DNA of 64,000 bases, from contig NZ_AYMV01000030.1 in NCBI RefSeq assembly GCF_000633415.1, forward strand, positions 25,849-89,848. Direction: 5' to 3'. Below, piece by piece: positions 35,375-44,925 of this stretch (positions are counted from its first letter, which is position 1; every line of letters begins with the position of its first letter). The notes under the pieces were generated by a model that was given only the letters and a program-made list of their open reading frames with translations, was not told the origin of the DNA and ran no database searches. The position numbers and the translations under genes are program-made. This stretch comes from Leucobacter sp. PH1c (GTDB lineage: Bacteria; Actinomycetota; Actinomycetes; Actinomycetales; Microbacteriaceae).

Positions 35375-37790
35375 GCGCGTTCGCGATGTGGTTCTCCACC
35401 GTGCGCCGGCTGATGCCGAGCCGCTCCGCGATCTCGTGGTTCGTGAGTTCGCCCGCGAGGACCGCGACCTGCTGCTCCCGGGTGCTCAGCACGGTCGCGT
35501 CGTCCTCGCTCAGCTGCGTGGGCGCCTGGCGGTCCAGCACGAGCGTAACGATCTCCTCGAGCGCCCGGGCGAGCTCATCGGCCCCGCGACTGCGCGCGTC
35601 GCGGAACGCGGCCCCGAAGAGCCGGATCAGGAGATCGGCGTCGTCCTCCTCCGCTGAGAGAGCCTGCCCCCACGCCCGCAGCTCGGTCACGTCGCCGGCC
35701 TCGACGAGCCGCGCGCCGGCCGCCGCCGCAGCGTAGAGCGGCAGCGGAGTCTCCTCGTGGCTCGCGAGAAACGCCGCGGCGAGCTCGGCGCTCCACTGGA
35801 TCGTGAGCGCGGTCACGGCCGTCTGCTGCGCGCCGACGCGGTAGCCGAGCTCGCGGCTGCGCGTCACGACCGAGACCGAGTCGCGTGCGAAACTCGGCGG
35901 GGTGTCCGAGTGCCGGATCACGGTGTCGAGGAACTCGAGGCTCATGCCGAGGAACGGGCCGATCGAGGGGATCCGCGCGGCGGCCTCGCGGAGGAGGCTG
36001 TCGCGCAGCGCGTGCTGGTTGTTGAAGTGGGCGGCACCCGCCTCCATGTTGAAGAGTGCGCCGTAGAACGCGCTCAGCTCGCCGCGCGGGGCGCCGACGA
36101 CGGTGCCCTCCGAGAGGTACTGGTGCATCCGCTCGGTGGCGCCGAGGTGGTGGGCGCAGACGGCGGCCCAGTAGCTGAGCACGCAGAACTGGGTGCGATC
36201 GGACCGCTCCCGCGCGTCGAGCCTGCGCTCGAGCGTGAGGCGGAGCGCGTCGCGCACGCGGCCGTCGAAGAGCAGCTTCGCGGAGGCGATGCAGGCCGGG
36301 ATCGCGGCAAGCGCCGCGCGCGACCGGGCGAGTTCGAGCAGTTCCTCGACCCGGTCAAGCTCGCCGCGCGCGAGCGCCGCGACCATGCTCCCCGTGAGCG
36401 TGAACGCCTCGCCCGGCGCGGTCGCCGCCGCGCCGAGCTGGGCGAGCTCGGGCACGCCCTGCCCCGTGAACACCGAGACGGTGGCGTCCGCGCCGAGGAG
36501 CGCCGACTCGTGCAACGGGTTGAGTGAGCGCAGCTGCTCGAGCAGCGCGTCGGCTCCCGCCTCGTCGTGCTCTTGGAGCCGCAGCCACTGCATGCGGCGC
36601 ACCGCGTACTCGAGGTGGGCGGCGGACTGGCCGATCCGCGTGCCGTGCGGGGTCTGGCGGAACACGCGGCGCACGTGCTCGGCCTCCCGCGGCAGACCGA
36701 GCGCGAGCCGCAGGTAGGTGAGCGCGTTCGCGAGCGTGGGCGCGATGCGCCAGGCGCGGAGCGCCTCCTGGGCGGCGCGGACCTCGTGATCGGCGAACTC
36801 CTTCGCGAGCATGGCGAGGCTGTTCCCGGCGGCGTCGGTGGTGTGCTGCCCGTGGCGGGCCACGGCGTCCTCGGGGAACGCGGTGTGCGCGTCCGCGGAG
36901 TACTGGTGGCGGCTCGCGAGGATCGGCGGCCAGACCTGCACGAGAAGCGCGCCCTGCGCCCCCATCTGCGCCGCGAAGTGCTGCTCAAAGACGCGGCGCA
37001 GCACGCTCGCCGAGAAGCGCTCGGTCACCGATTCGAGCGGGGTGGGGCCGTTCTCGGCCAGCCAGGACACGAGCTCCTGCTCCTCCGGTTCGAGCTCGGC
37101 GACGAGCCCGCTGAGGAGCGGCCCGAGGTGGGTGTTCCACAGCCGGAGGTTGCGGGCCTGCCACGAGCCGTTCGTGAAGATCAGCAGCTCGGCGTGCCGC
37201 GCGCTCTCGGCGAGCGCGACGGTGAGGCCCACGTTGCCGCCGACCTTGCCGTAGATCTGGGCGTGCGCGTGCGGGTCGACGGGCCCGCCGAGGACCGATT
37301 GGAGCAGCAGCGCGCTCGTCGCGAGATCGACCTCGGGGATCGCGAGCACGTGCTCGGGCCAGAGTGCGGGGAACTCGTCGTCGCGGCTGCGCCCCGTGAC
37401 CTCCGTCGTGATGACCCGCACGCCGACCCGCTGGCGCACGGCCGAGACGACCCGGAGCGAGAGCGAGTCGGCGAGGTTCACGTTGTCGATCGCGATGATG
37501 TCGCGCGCCGAGAGCACCGATGCGAGCGTGTCGACCACCGTGTACAGATTGTGCCTGCGCTGCGAGATGGCGAGCGATTCGAAGAGCTGCTCGAGTACGT
37601 AGCCCGGCTGCTGCCGTGACAGCTGATCGCCCGCGGCCTGGAACACATTGTGCCCCGTCAGTTCGAGCGCCTCGACGATGCCGCGCAGCACCGTCGACCG
37701 CCCGCTCAGTCGGCGGCCGAGCACGCGGATGCTGCGGCCCGCTCGGGCCGCCTCGACGGCATCCTGCACGTTCTGGTCAAACACGAGCAT
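35316..37790 (-). CDS. Very large LuxR regulator, GRRLSGR paralogue 2
   Basis: 824 aa from ATG 37790 (GGGAG 7 bases upstream). Closely follows paralogue 1 in layout: MLVFDQNVQDAVEA start, P-loop-like G25-RRLSG-R31-S32 with Arg for Lys, Walker B-like IIAIDNVNLADSL (aspartate pair reduced to D-N), helical repeat middle and C-terminal helix-turn-helix LSTREQQVAVLAGE, NHEIAERLGISRRTVENHI. Two paralogues lie head-to-tail here. Target genes unknown. Confidence 0.85.
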   Translation of the reverse strand: MLVFDQNVQDAVEAARAGRSIRVLGRRLSGRSTVLRGIVEALELTGHNVFQAAGDQLSRQQPGYVLEQLFESLAISQRRHNLYTVVDTLASVLSARDIIAIDNVNLADSLSLRVVSAVRQRVGVRVITTEVTGRSRDDEFPALWPEHVLAIPEVDLATSALLLQSVLGGPVDPHAHAQIYGKVGGNVGLTVALAESARHAELLIFTNGSWQARNLRLWNTHLGPLLSGLVAELEPEEQELVSWLAENGPTPLESVTERFSASVLRRVFEQHFAAQMGAQGALLVQVWPPILASRHQYSADAHTAFPEDAVARHGQHTTDAAGNSLAMLAKEFADHEVRAAQEALRAWRIAPTLANALTYLRLALGLPREAEHVRRVFRQTPHGTRIGQSAAHLEYAVRRMQWLRLQEHDEAGADALLEQLRSLNPLHESALLGADATVSVFTGQGVPELAQLGAAATAPGEAFTLTGSMVAALARGELDRVEELLELARSRAALAAIPACIASAKLLFDGRVRDALRLTLERRLDARERSDRTQFCVLSYWAAVCAHHLGATERMHQYLSEGTVVGAPRGELSAFYGALFNMEAGAAHFNNQHALRDSLLREAAARIPSIGPFLGMSLEFLDTVIRHSDTPPSFARDSVSVVTRSRELGYRVGAQQTAVTALTIQWSAELAAAFLASHEETPLPLYAAAAAGARLVEAGDVTELRAWGQALSAEEDDADLLIRLFGAAFRDARSRGADELARALEEIVTLVLDRQAPTQLSEDDATVLSTREQQVAVLAGELTNHEIAERLGISRRTVENHIANALKKTRHSNRRELSRFATRR

Positions 37791-38157
37791 GGTCGGCTCC
37801 CTCGGGTCTCGGGTGTGCGGGGGCGGCGCGCGTGCCGTCCGCCGGGGCGGCTGCGCATACCGTGCCTCGTCGCGGGCGGGATCGCGGCCAGCGGCGAGAC
37901 CCCGCACGTGGCGGGACCCTGCAAGTGTTGACCGGGGGCCGTGCGGTGAGTGTGACGGGGGAGCGGCGCTAGGTGCCGGCAGGGCGCGCTCGCGCAGGCC
38001 CGTCGCGGTTTGCGCACGGGCCGGGGGCCGAAGCGCAGCTCGAATGAGTGTGGGGCTCGGTCGACTGAGTGTCGTCGCCGCTCGTCCGTGGGTGTCGTGG
38101 CGGGTGTGGTGGCGGTGTTGTGGCGGGCGGCGCGCGGGCGCCGCCGACCGGGGACCG
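37791..38157. other. Intergenic region between two large LuxR genes
   Basis: About 367 GC-rich bases without a convincing gene. Presumably holds the promoter of the downstream minus-strand LuxR gene. The words GCGCATACCG (near 37855) and GCGCTAGGTGCC (near 37967) recall words upstream of the 12.4-kb regulator and the 15.1-kb LRR gene. No clear terminator. Confidence 0.5.
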
Positions 38158-40806
38158 CTACCGGGTGAGCAGCAGCTCCGCGAGCTCCGCCCGGTTCGTG
38201 AGCCCCGTCTTGCGCAGCGCGTTCGAGATGTGATTCTCCACCGTGCGCTTGCTGAGGCGCAGGCGCTCGGCGATCTCCAGGTTCGAGAGCTGCCCGCCGA
38301 GGCGGCCGATCTCGCGCTCACGGGCGCTCAACTGCGCGAGTGCGCGCTCCGCGGCCGAGTAGCCCACGGCCTCGCCGAACTCCGCCGTGATGATGCTCAG
38401 CAGTTCCTCGGCGATCTCGGAGTCGGCGCCGGGCACGGGGCCGGATCCCGCCTGCGCCGCGACCCGTGGAGCATCCGCTGCCGCTCGCACCGCTTCGGCC
38501 GCAGTCTCCGCGTCGGCAGCAGTCCCAGCATCGGGAGCAGTTTCAGTACCGGGAGCAGATTCAGCACCGGCAGCCGTCTCCGGCTCGGGCGCGATCGCCT
38601 CGGCGCGGAACGCGCGGAGCGCGGCCCCGAGCATGCGGAGCAGCAGCGCACGATCCTCGGCGTCGTCTCCGGCCTCGGCGAGCACGGCGCGTACCCCAGC
38701 GAGGTCCCGCGCGAGCAGCCGCTCCGTCACCGCGACCGCTCGCGCATAGGCGGGGAGGTGCACGCGCTCGGCCGCGCGGAGGAGGGCGTGCGCGAGCTCG
38801 GCCCGCCACACCAGTTCGAGCCCGGTCACCGCGGTCTGCACCGCGCCCACGAGGAAGTTGCGAGAGAGGCGGGCCTCCACGCACGCGCTCGCGAGGGCAC
38901 CGAAGCGATCCGGATCGTCGGAGTGCTGCACCGTCGCCGTGATGAAATCGGTGCCCATCCCGAGGTACGGCCCGGTCTCGGGGGCGTAGCTCGTAGCCTC
39001 GCGGAGCAGCGAGTCGCGCAGCGCGGTCTGCCCCGTGAAGTGCGCCGCCCCGGCCCGGATGGTGAGGAAGGCGCTGTAGACGATGCCCCAGACGACGCGC
39101 GGCCGCCCGACCACGGCCGCCTCCGAGAGCACCCGGTCCAGCAGTTCGTACTCCCCGAGGTGCTGCGCGCAGAGCGCGGACACGTAGGAGAGAATGCAGA
39201 ACTCCGCGCGGTCGAGCCTCCTGCGCGCGTCTTCGCGGCTCAGTTCAGCGAGCTCGAGCGCGGCGCGCACCTCGCCGTTCAGGAGGAGCACCGCGGGCTC
39301 CAAGTACGCAGCGATCGGGCGGAAGTCCGGGCGATCGCCTGCCGCCTCGAGCCCGGCGCGGACCCGCGGCAGATCGCCCCGCACGAGCGCGAGCCCGAGC
39401 GAGACGGAGACGAGCGAGACGTCGGCGTTCGCGAAGTCGATGTGCTCGGGCGCGCTCGGAGCCGGTTCGCCGTTCAGCACGCCGAGGGCCGCGGCTCCCG
39501 TGCGCAGCGTGAACTCGTGCTCGGGGAGGAGCGCGATGGATGCCTCGAGCAGCTCACGCGCGGCCGCAGGATCTCGCTCTTCGAACAGCAGCCAGTCCAG
39601 CTTGCGGAACGCGAGCAGCACGTTCTCCGGCGCCGAGCGGCGCTGCGGATCGAAGCGGGTGCGCGCGAGCACGGTGCGCACCCGCGCGGTCTCCGCGGGC
39701 ATGCCCATCGCGGTCTGGAGGTAGTGGATCGCGTTGCGGAGGGTGGGGGTGAGGCTCCAACTGCGGTACGCGGACGCGGCGAGCTCCTCGTCGTGCACCG
39801 CAAAGGCGCGGGCGAGGAGCGCGAGCGGGTGCGACGGGCGTTCCCCGAGCAGTACCTCGCCGAGGCCGCTCACGTCGTCCCCGGGGCCCGATCGCGTCGC
39901 GCCGACGCGCGGTGCCGCCCGGAAGCGCTGCGCGAGGAGCGGCGGCCACACCTGCACGAGTTCGGACTCGCTGAGCCCCGCGGGGGCGACGAACTTCAGT
40001 TGCAGCACCCGCGCGAGCGTGGCCGCGTCTGCGCGGGTGCGGGCCTCCTCGATCGTCACGGGACCGTCGGCCGCGATCCACTCGATGAGCCCGCGCTCCT
40101 CCGGCGCGAGCTCGGTGAGCAGGCCGTCGAGCAGCGGGGCGACGTGCGGATTCCAGAGCTCGCCGTTCGGGGCGCGCCACTGAGCGCCCTCGCGGACGAG
40201 GAGCCCGGCGGTGCGGGCGGAATCCGCGAGGGCGAGGAGCAGCCCGAGCACCCCGCCCGAGCTGCTGAAGAGCAGCGTGAGCGTGCGCTGCTCGACCGGT
40301 TCGCCGAGCAGATCCTGGAGGACCGCGGCGGTGCGCGGCAGATCGAGATCCGGCACCGGCACGACCGTCTCGGGCCAGACCGTGGGCAGCTCGGCGTCGC
40401 GCAGCCGGCCCGCGCACTCGGTCAGCACGATGCGGAAACCGAGGCGCTGGCGCAGTGCGGCGATCGCGCGGAGGGAGAGTGCGTCGATGAGGTGGGGATC
40501 GTCGAGCGCGAACACGTCGTCCGCGGTGAGCGCTGCGGCGAGCGCGTCGACGGTCGAGGCGAGATCCCGCGCCCGCGGAGTGACGCCGAGCCCGCTGCGC
40601 AGGTGCTCGAGCACGTAGCCGGGCTGCTCGGCGGCGAGCCGATCGCCCGCGGCCGAGATGACGCGCACACCGGTGCTCTCGAGCTCGGCGACGGCGGTGC
40701 GGAGCACGGTGCTGCGCCCGCTCAGGCGCTTGCCGGTGATGCGCACGTTGCGGCCCGCGCGCACCGCCGCGAGCGCGTCTGCCACCACCTGATCCAGAAC
40801 GGCCAT
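38158..40806 (-). CDS. Very large LuxR regulator, GKRLSGR paralogue 3
   Basis: 882 aa. MAVLDQVVADALAAVRAGRN start, P-loop-like G25-KRLSG-R31-S32, Walker B-like VFALDDPHLIDAL, and a C-terminal helix-turn-helix LSAREREIGRLGGQ, NLEIAERLRLSKRTVENHI. Just before that domain is an Ala/Glu/Pro-rich repeat insertion (PEPETAAGAESAPGTETAPD and following) absent from the other two paralogues. GGGAGGGGG lies upstream of the ATG. Divergent from the LuxR-binding-protein fusion. Confidence 0.85.
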   Translation of the reverse strand: MAVLDQVVADALAAVRAGRNVRITGKRLSGRSTVLRTAVAELESTGVRVISAAGDRLAAEQPGYVLEHLRSGLGVTPRARDLASTVDALAAALTADDVFALDDPHLIDALSLRAIAALRQRLGFRIVLTECAGRLRDAELPTVWPETVVPVPDLDLPRTAAVLQDLLGEPVEQRTLTLLFSSSGGVLGLLLALADSARTAGLLVREGAQWRAPNGELWNPHVAPLLDGLLTELAPEERGLIEWIAADGPVTIEEARTRADAATLARVLQLKFVAPAGLSESELVQVWPPLLAQRFRAAPRVGATRSGPGDDVSGLGEVLLGERPSHPLALLARAFAVHDEELAASAYRSWSLTPTLRNAIHYLQTAMGMPAETARVRTVLARTRFDPQRRSAPENVLLAFRKLDWLLFEERDPAAARELLEASIALLPEHEFTLRTGAAALGVLNGEPAPSAPEHIDFANADVSLVSVSLGLALVRGDLPRVRAGLEAAGDRPDFRPIAAYLEPAVLLLNGEVRAALELAELSREDARRRLDRAEFCILSYVSALCAQHLGEYELLDRVLSEAAVVGRPRVVWGIVYSAFLTIRAGAAHFTGQTALRDSLLREATSYAPETGPYLGMGTDFITATVQHSDDPDRFGALASACVEARLSRNFLVGAVQTAVTGLELVWRAELAHALLRAAERVHLPAYARAVAVTERLLARDLAGVRAVLAEAGDDAEDRALLLRMLGAALRAFRAEAIAPEPETAAGAESAPGTETAPDAGTAADAETAAEAVRAAADAPRVAAQAGSGPVPGADSEIAEELLSIITAEFGEAVGYSAAERALAQLSAREREIGRLGGQLSNLEIAERLRLSKRTVENHISNALRKTGLTNRAELAELLLTR

Positions 40807-41212
40807 CGTGCTGCGCCCCCTCCCGGAGCCTCGGCGGGAGCGCCCGGCCTCCTGTGCGGCAGCTTAGAGGCTCCTGGCCTGGCGCGCGTGGATCCCGCGC
40901 CGGGGTGGGGTGGGGCTGGGGCGGGGTGGCGCTGGGGGCTCGGGTGCTCGGGGTGACGGGCGAACCGCGCGAATCGGGGCGTACCGGTGCAAACTGCAAC
41001 TTTGTTCGAGTTTGGGTGAGTATCGAGGGGTCAAACCGGGGCAAAGTCGCCCCAATCTTCCCGCTGGCCGGGATCCCGCCTGGAACGCGAGCCCCGATCC
41101 CTGCCCGCGGCCGAGCACCGCACACCCTCGGGCCCCTGGCTCCTCGCCACGGTCGGGATCCCGCTGCTCCGCGCCCGGCGGGAGCGGACCGCGCAGCGAT
41201 TACAATGACCCC
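40807..41212. other. Divergent promoter region with G-rich tract and inverted repeat
   Basis: About 406 bases without a gene. The left part is very G-rich on the + strand (runs of GGGGTGGGG and GGGGCGGGG, 40902-40930). CAAACT-13 nt-AGTTTG (40990-41014) is an inverted repeat in the middle, followed by a small GGGGC/GCCCC hairpin at 41038-41053. It lies between divergent regulator genes and could bind either product. Confidence 0.5.
41201..41206 (+). promoter_or_regulatory. -10 box TACAAT of a probably leaderless transcript
   Basis: TACAAT ends 6 bases before the ATG at 41213, so transcription should begin at or next to the start codon. No Shine-Dalgarno sequence is present. Leaderless mRNAs are common in actinobacteria. 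Confidence 0.6.
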
Positions 41213-42940
41213 ATGCAGAGCCAGCGCCTGCGGGGGCAGACGGCCTCCGGCTTCCGGGAGTGGGACATCGCGTTCGACGCCGACGGCGCCGCGGAGATCC
41301 CCGAGGCGTTCGCGCGCCTCCGCCCGTACGCGGAGCGGTTCCGTACCCTCGGTGTCGCCACGCTCCGCTTCGTGCTGCGCGACGGCGACGCCTGGTGGCG
41401 CGTGGCGCTGTGCGCCCCGGGGCTCGCGGAGCACCAGGCCGCGGCCGGTCAGTTCGCCCCCGTCGACCGCGTCTCGCTCGCCCTCGAGTATGGGCCGGGC
41501 GCCCCGGGCGGGCTGTCGAACCGCGAGATCGAGATCGCTACGCTCATCGCGGCAGGCCTCGCCGACAAGGAGATCGCGCAGCGCCTCGGCACGAGCCCCC
41601 GCACGGTGTCCACGCAGATCAGTCGGCTCCTGATGCGGCACGGGCTACCGACGCGCTCCGCGCTCGCCGCAGTCGTGGCCGATGAGGGGTGGGCGCTGCT
41701 CCCGGTGCCGGGGGAGCCCCTGCGGGATCCGGTCCTCCCGGTCTTCGCGCTCGACGCCGCCGGGCGCGCGTCGAGCCGGCACCCCCGCCCGTTCGCCGAG
41801 CCGAGTCGCGCGCCGCGCCCCACGCGGGCACCGCTGCGCATCGGCCTCCTCGTGACGGACGGCTCGTTCGCCGACGATGGGCGGGAAGCCGCGCACGGGG
41901 CCGAGCTCGCCCTCGCCCAGATGACCCAGATGCACCGCGGCGCTCAGGGGCGCCCGTTCGAACCGGTGCGGATCGCGATCGACCCGCTCTCCGCTGACTC
42001 CGTGGCGGCGGGCCTCGCCCGGCTCGCCTCCGAGGACGTCGACGCGATCCTCAGCACCTACGCGAGCGCCCTCGCCCCCGAGATCTTCGATTTCGCCTCC
42101 GACTACCACCGGCCCTTCCTGCACACGAACTCGTGGACGGATTCCGCGCTCCGGGTCGCGCAAGATCCCACGCGCTTCGCCCACACCTTCCAGACCTCGC
42201 CGACCGAGCGCTCGTACACCTCGGGCCTGCGCGCCCACCTGGTGCGTGCGCGGGAAACGGGGCAGCTGGGTGCCCCGCGCGTCTCCATCATCGAACTCGA
42301 CGGCTACGGCTGCTCGCTCTCCGCGGGCGGGATCCATGAGGAGCTCGATGCGAGCGGGATTACGGTCGACGCCACGGTCGGCGTGGGGCTCACGATCGGC
42401 GATGCCGACGCGATCGCCGCCGAGGCGCTGCGCACCGCGCCCGGCCTCGTGATCGTGTCGCACCTCGACGTGGAGGTGGCGATCGAGCTGCAGCGCGCGC
42501 TGCGCCGCGTCTCCGTGGAGACCCCCGTGTTCCACCTGTACACGCCCTCGATCCCGCGCTTCTTCGACGAGCTCGGCGACGACGGGAACGGGGTCATCTG
42601 GTCGACCACCACCGGTCGCACGGGGGACCTGCTCGGTCAGCGCTTCGCCGAGGGGTACACGCGCAGCTTCGGCCGCGCCCCCGGCTGGAGCCAGGCGAGT
42701 GCCGCCTTCGATCAGGCCCAGCTGCTCGCCCAGGCGTTCCTCTTCTCCGGATCGCGCCGGGCCGATGACGTGTCCGACGCGCTCCGACTCATGGTGCACC
42801 GCGGGGTGAACGGCACCTACGCCCTCGGCACGCCGGGCCAGACGGTCGCGGGCTACCCCTTCGACTCAGCCGACGCGACCCTCACCACCAGAACCGTGAC
42901 CTACCGATACTCCGGCGGTCGCATGTCGGTCCTCGACTGA
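41213..42940 (+). CDS. LuxR helix-turn-helix fused to LivJ/LivK-type ligand-binding domain
   Basis: 575 aa. Residues 1-95 are an uncharacterised N-terminal region; 101-157 a LuxR/FixJ helix-turn-helix (LSNREIEIATLIAAGLADKE, SPRTVSTQISRLL); 160-205 a Pro/Arg linker; 207-575 a type I periplasmic-binding-protein fold of the branched-chain amino-acid/amide class (LRIGLLVTDGSFADDGREAA, EDVDAILSTYASAL, TFQTSPTERSYTSGL). No signal peptide or membrane helix, so it should be cytoplasmic: a one-component sensor-regulator with an unusual domain order. It sits next to an APC permease-deacetylase-SDR catabolic region and may sense that substrate (inference). Confidence 0.85.
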   Translation: MQSQRLRGQTASGFREWDIAFDADGAAEIPEAFARLRPYAERFRTLGVATLRFVLRDGDAWWRVALCAPGLAEHQAAAGQFAPVDRVSLALEYGPGAPGGLSNREIEIATLIAAGLADKEIAQRLGTSPRTVSTQISRLLMRHGLPTRSALAAVVADEGWALLPVPGEPLRDPVLPVFALDAAGRASSRHPRPFAEPSRAPRPTRAPLRIGLLVTDGSFADDGREAAHGAELALAQMTQMHRGAQGRPFEPVRIAIDPLSADSVAAGLARLASEDVDAILSTYASALAPEIFDFASDYHRPFLHTNSWTDSALRVAQDPTRFAHTFQTSPTERSYTSGLRAHLVRARETGQLGAPRVSIIELDGYGCSLSAGGIHEELDASGITVDATVGVGLTIGDADAIAAEALRTAPGLVIVSHLDVEVAIELQRALRRVSVETPVFHLYTPSIPRFFDELGDDGNGVIWSTTTGRTGDLLGQRFAEGYTRSFGRAPGWSQASAAFDQAQLLAQAFLFSGSRRADDVSDALRLMVHRGVNGTYALGTPGQTVAGYPFDSADATLTTRTVTYRYSGGRMSVLD

Positions 42941-43013
42941 GGCGGCGGGCTGGGCAGACTCCGTCGGCCAGCCCGGCCCAGCCCGATCCAGCCCGGCCCA
43001 GCCAGCAGCACCG

Positions 43014-43898
43014 CTACAGCACGGACTGGCCGCCGTCGACGGGCAGCACCGCCCCGCTGATGTAGGCCGCCTCGGGGGAGGCGAGGAAGACGCACGCCTC
43101 GGCCACCTCGGGGGCCGTGCCCTCGCGACGGAGCGGCACCCGCTGCGCAAAGAACGCGGACGCCGCCGCGGGGTCGTCGGTCAGCGTGGTCATGGCGGTG
43201 TCGATCACGCCGGGGGCCACCGCGTTGACGCGGATGCCGAGAGCCCCGAGCTCTGCGGCGAGCTGCCCGGTCAGCGAGGACACGGCGCCCTTCGACGAGG
43301 AATAGGCAGCGCTCGGCTCGTGGTCGTCCCCGCGGATCGCTCCGATACTCGAGAGGAGCACGATCGCGCGGTCGCCGGAGCCGCTCCGCATTCGGCGCGC
43401 CGCTTCGCGCGCGACCAGGAAGCTGCCGCGCGCGTTCACCCCGAGCACGCCGTCCCAGGCCGCAGCCGAGGTCTCGGTGAGCGGGGTGACCCGGTAGACG
43501 CCTGCGCAGTGCACGACGGCGTCGGGGCCCTCGGGCCAGAGCGCATCGAGCGCGGCGAACGCCCGCTCCACCGAGTCCTCGTCAGCGACGTCGCACTGGA
43601 GGATCGGGAACGGGCCGGGGCGGGCCGCCGGATCTGCTCCTCCTGCGCGCGGGGCTTCCGCGAGCGGGGTCCCCGCGAGATCGAGTCCCGCGACCTCCCA
43701 GCCGCGGCGGAGCGCGACGGCCGCGGTCGCCGCCCCGATCCCCGCGCCGGCGCCCGTGACGAGGAGCCGTCGTGCGCGGGGCGCGGGCGACTGGCGGGCG
43801 GGCTCCTGCGCTGCGCCGGGCAAAGCCGTGCCGTATCCGGCCGTCCCGGATCCGGCCGTCCCGACGCTGGGCGCTCCTGATGCTGCTCCTGTGGTCAT
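43014..43898 (-). CDS. SDR family dehydrogenase
   Basis: 294 aa classical short-chain dehydrogenase. Cofactor motif TGAGAGIGAATA, NNAG replaced by VVHCAGVY, catalytic Ser in LLSSIGAIRG, YxxxK in YSSSKGAVSS, and C-terminal YISGAVLPVDGG. An Ala/Gly/Ser-rich N-terminal ~45 residues precede the domain, so an internal start is possible. Overlaps the upstream SDR gene by ATGA. Substrate unknown. Confidence 0.87.
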   Translation of the reverse strand: MTTGAASGAPSVGTAGSGTAGYGTALPGAAQEPARQSPAPRARRLLVTGAGAGIGAATAAVALRRGWEVAGLDLAGTPLAEAPRAGGADPAARPGPFPILQCDVADEDSVERAFAALDALWPEGPDAVVHCAGVYRVTPLTETSAAAWDGVLGVNARGSFLVAREAARRMRSGSGDRAIVLLSSIGAIRGDDHEPSAAYSSSKGAVSSLTGQLAAELGALGIRVNAVAPGVIDTAMTTLTDDPAAASAFFAQRVPLRREGTAPEVAEACVFLASPEAAYISGAVLPVDGGQSVL

Positions 43899-44704
43899 GA
43901 GATCTGGACTCCTCCGTTGATGTTGAGCGTCTGCCCGGTGATGTACCCCGCCGCCTCGGACAGCAGGAATGACACTCCCGCGGCGATGTCGGCGGGCGAA
44001 CCGTGGCGTTCGAGGGGGATGAGCGCGCGCACGGCTGCGGCCTGCGCGTCGAACGAGGTGCCCGCGCGCTGTGCGCGGAACGCGAGCTCCTCGCGGTGCA
44101 TGTCGGTCATGATGTATCCGGGCGCGATCGAGTTGACCGTCATCGCGGGCGCGAGTTCGAGCGCCAGCGCGTGCATGAGCCCCTGCACGGCACCCTTCGA
44201 GGAGATGTATGGTGCCGCGCCCGGAACGGGCTGCTGCGCGAAGAGGGAGCCGAGGAGCACGATCCGGCCGCGTCCCCCGTGCGCCCGGATGTGCGGCACG
44301 GCGGCCCGCACCGCGTGGGCAGCGCCGAAGTAGTTGATGTCCATTACCTCGCGGATCGCGTCGAGCGGCAGCTCCGCGAAGACGCCGTCCGGGCCGCCGA
44401 TCGCGGCGTTCGCGACGACGGCGTCGAGCCGCCCGAAGCGGGCGACCACCGCTGCCGTCGCCTCCGCGAGCTGCGCGGCATCGCGCACGTCGGCGCAGAC
44501 GGGGTGCACACGGGCGGGATCGTCTCCGGCGCCCGGTGTGGGCAGCTCACGATCGATCGCACCCACGCGCCAGCCCTCCGCGCTGAGACGCTCGACCACC
44601 GCGCGGCCGATGCCGCGTGACGCCCCGGTGACGATCGCCACGGGAGGCGGCCCGCCGGGCGTGGCTTCTCGGGGCTGTGGTGCGTCGGTGCCGGGAGCGG
44701 GCAT
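43895..44704 (-). CDS. SDR family dehydrogenase
   Basis: 269 aa from ATG 44704 (AACGAGGA just upstream); an earlier in-frame start at 44770 lacks an RBS. Motifs: TGASRGIGRAV, NAAIGG in the NNAG position, LLGSLFAQQ with the catalytic Ser, YISSKGAVQG and YITGQTLNINGG. Paralogous to the next gene and co-translated with it; a pair of oxidoreductases acting on successive or related alcohols is plausible. Divergent from the permease/deacetylase operon. Confidence 0.88.
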   Translation of the reverse strand: MPAPGTDAPQPREATPGGPPPVAIVTGASRGIGRAVVERLSAEGWRVGAIDRELPTPGAGDDPARVHPVCADVRDAAQLAEATAAVVARFGRLDAVVANAAIGGPDGVFAELPLDAIREVMDINYFGAAHAVRAAVPHIRAHGGRGRIVLLGSLFAQQPVPGAAPYISSKGAVQGLMHALALELAPAMTVNSIAPGYIMTDMHREELAFRAQRAGTSFDAQAAAVRALIPLERHGSPADIAAGVSFLLSEAAGYITGQTLNINGGVQIS

Positions 44705-44796
44705 CGGGTCCTCGTTTCTTCGCGTGCGGGGCGGCGCCGATCGCTGCGAGCGCAGCGCCGGGCCTCCCACGAGTCAACGCGACGCGGGACCCGTCG

Positions 44797-44841
44797 GCAA
44801 TCCGCAAGATTGCGTACTGCCCGGCTGCGTAGGATTACGCA
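44797..44841. promoter_or_regulatory. Two inverted repeats in divergent promoter
   Basis: GCAATC-CGCAA-GATTGC (44797-44813) and TGCGTA-GGAT-TACGCA (44826-44841) are perfect inverted repeats. TGCGTA recurs at 811-816 and 826-831 of this stretch. They lie between the SDR operon and the permease operon and look like a regulator site controlling both; the regulator is not adjacent in the immediate operons. Confidence 0.6.
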
Positions 44842-44925
44842 TTGCTCGAGACGCGAGGCGTCGGCGAAGGTTGCAGATGCGATCCCGCTCCGTCGCGGGT
44901 GACATCCCAGAAAGGACCCACAGCG

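Noticed and set aside
37648..40956. 1102-codon plus-strand open frame
   Set aside because: Antisense to LuxR paralogue 3, which has clear domain motifs; this frame is Arg/Glu-rich without any.
39554..41641. 695-codon minus-strand open frame
   Set aside because: Shifted frame of LuxR paralogue 3 that also crosses the divergent promoter.
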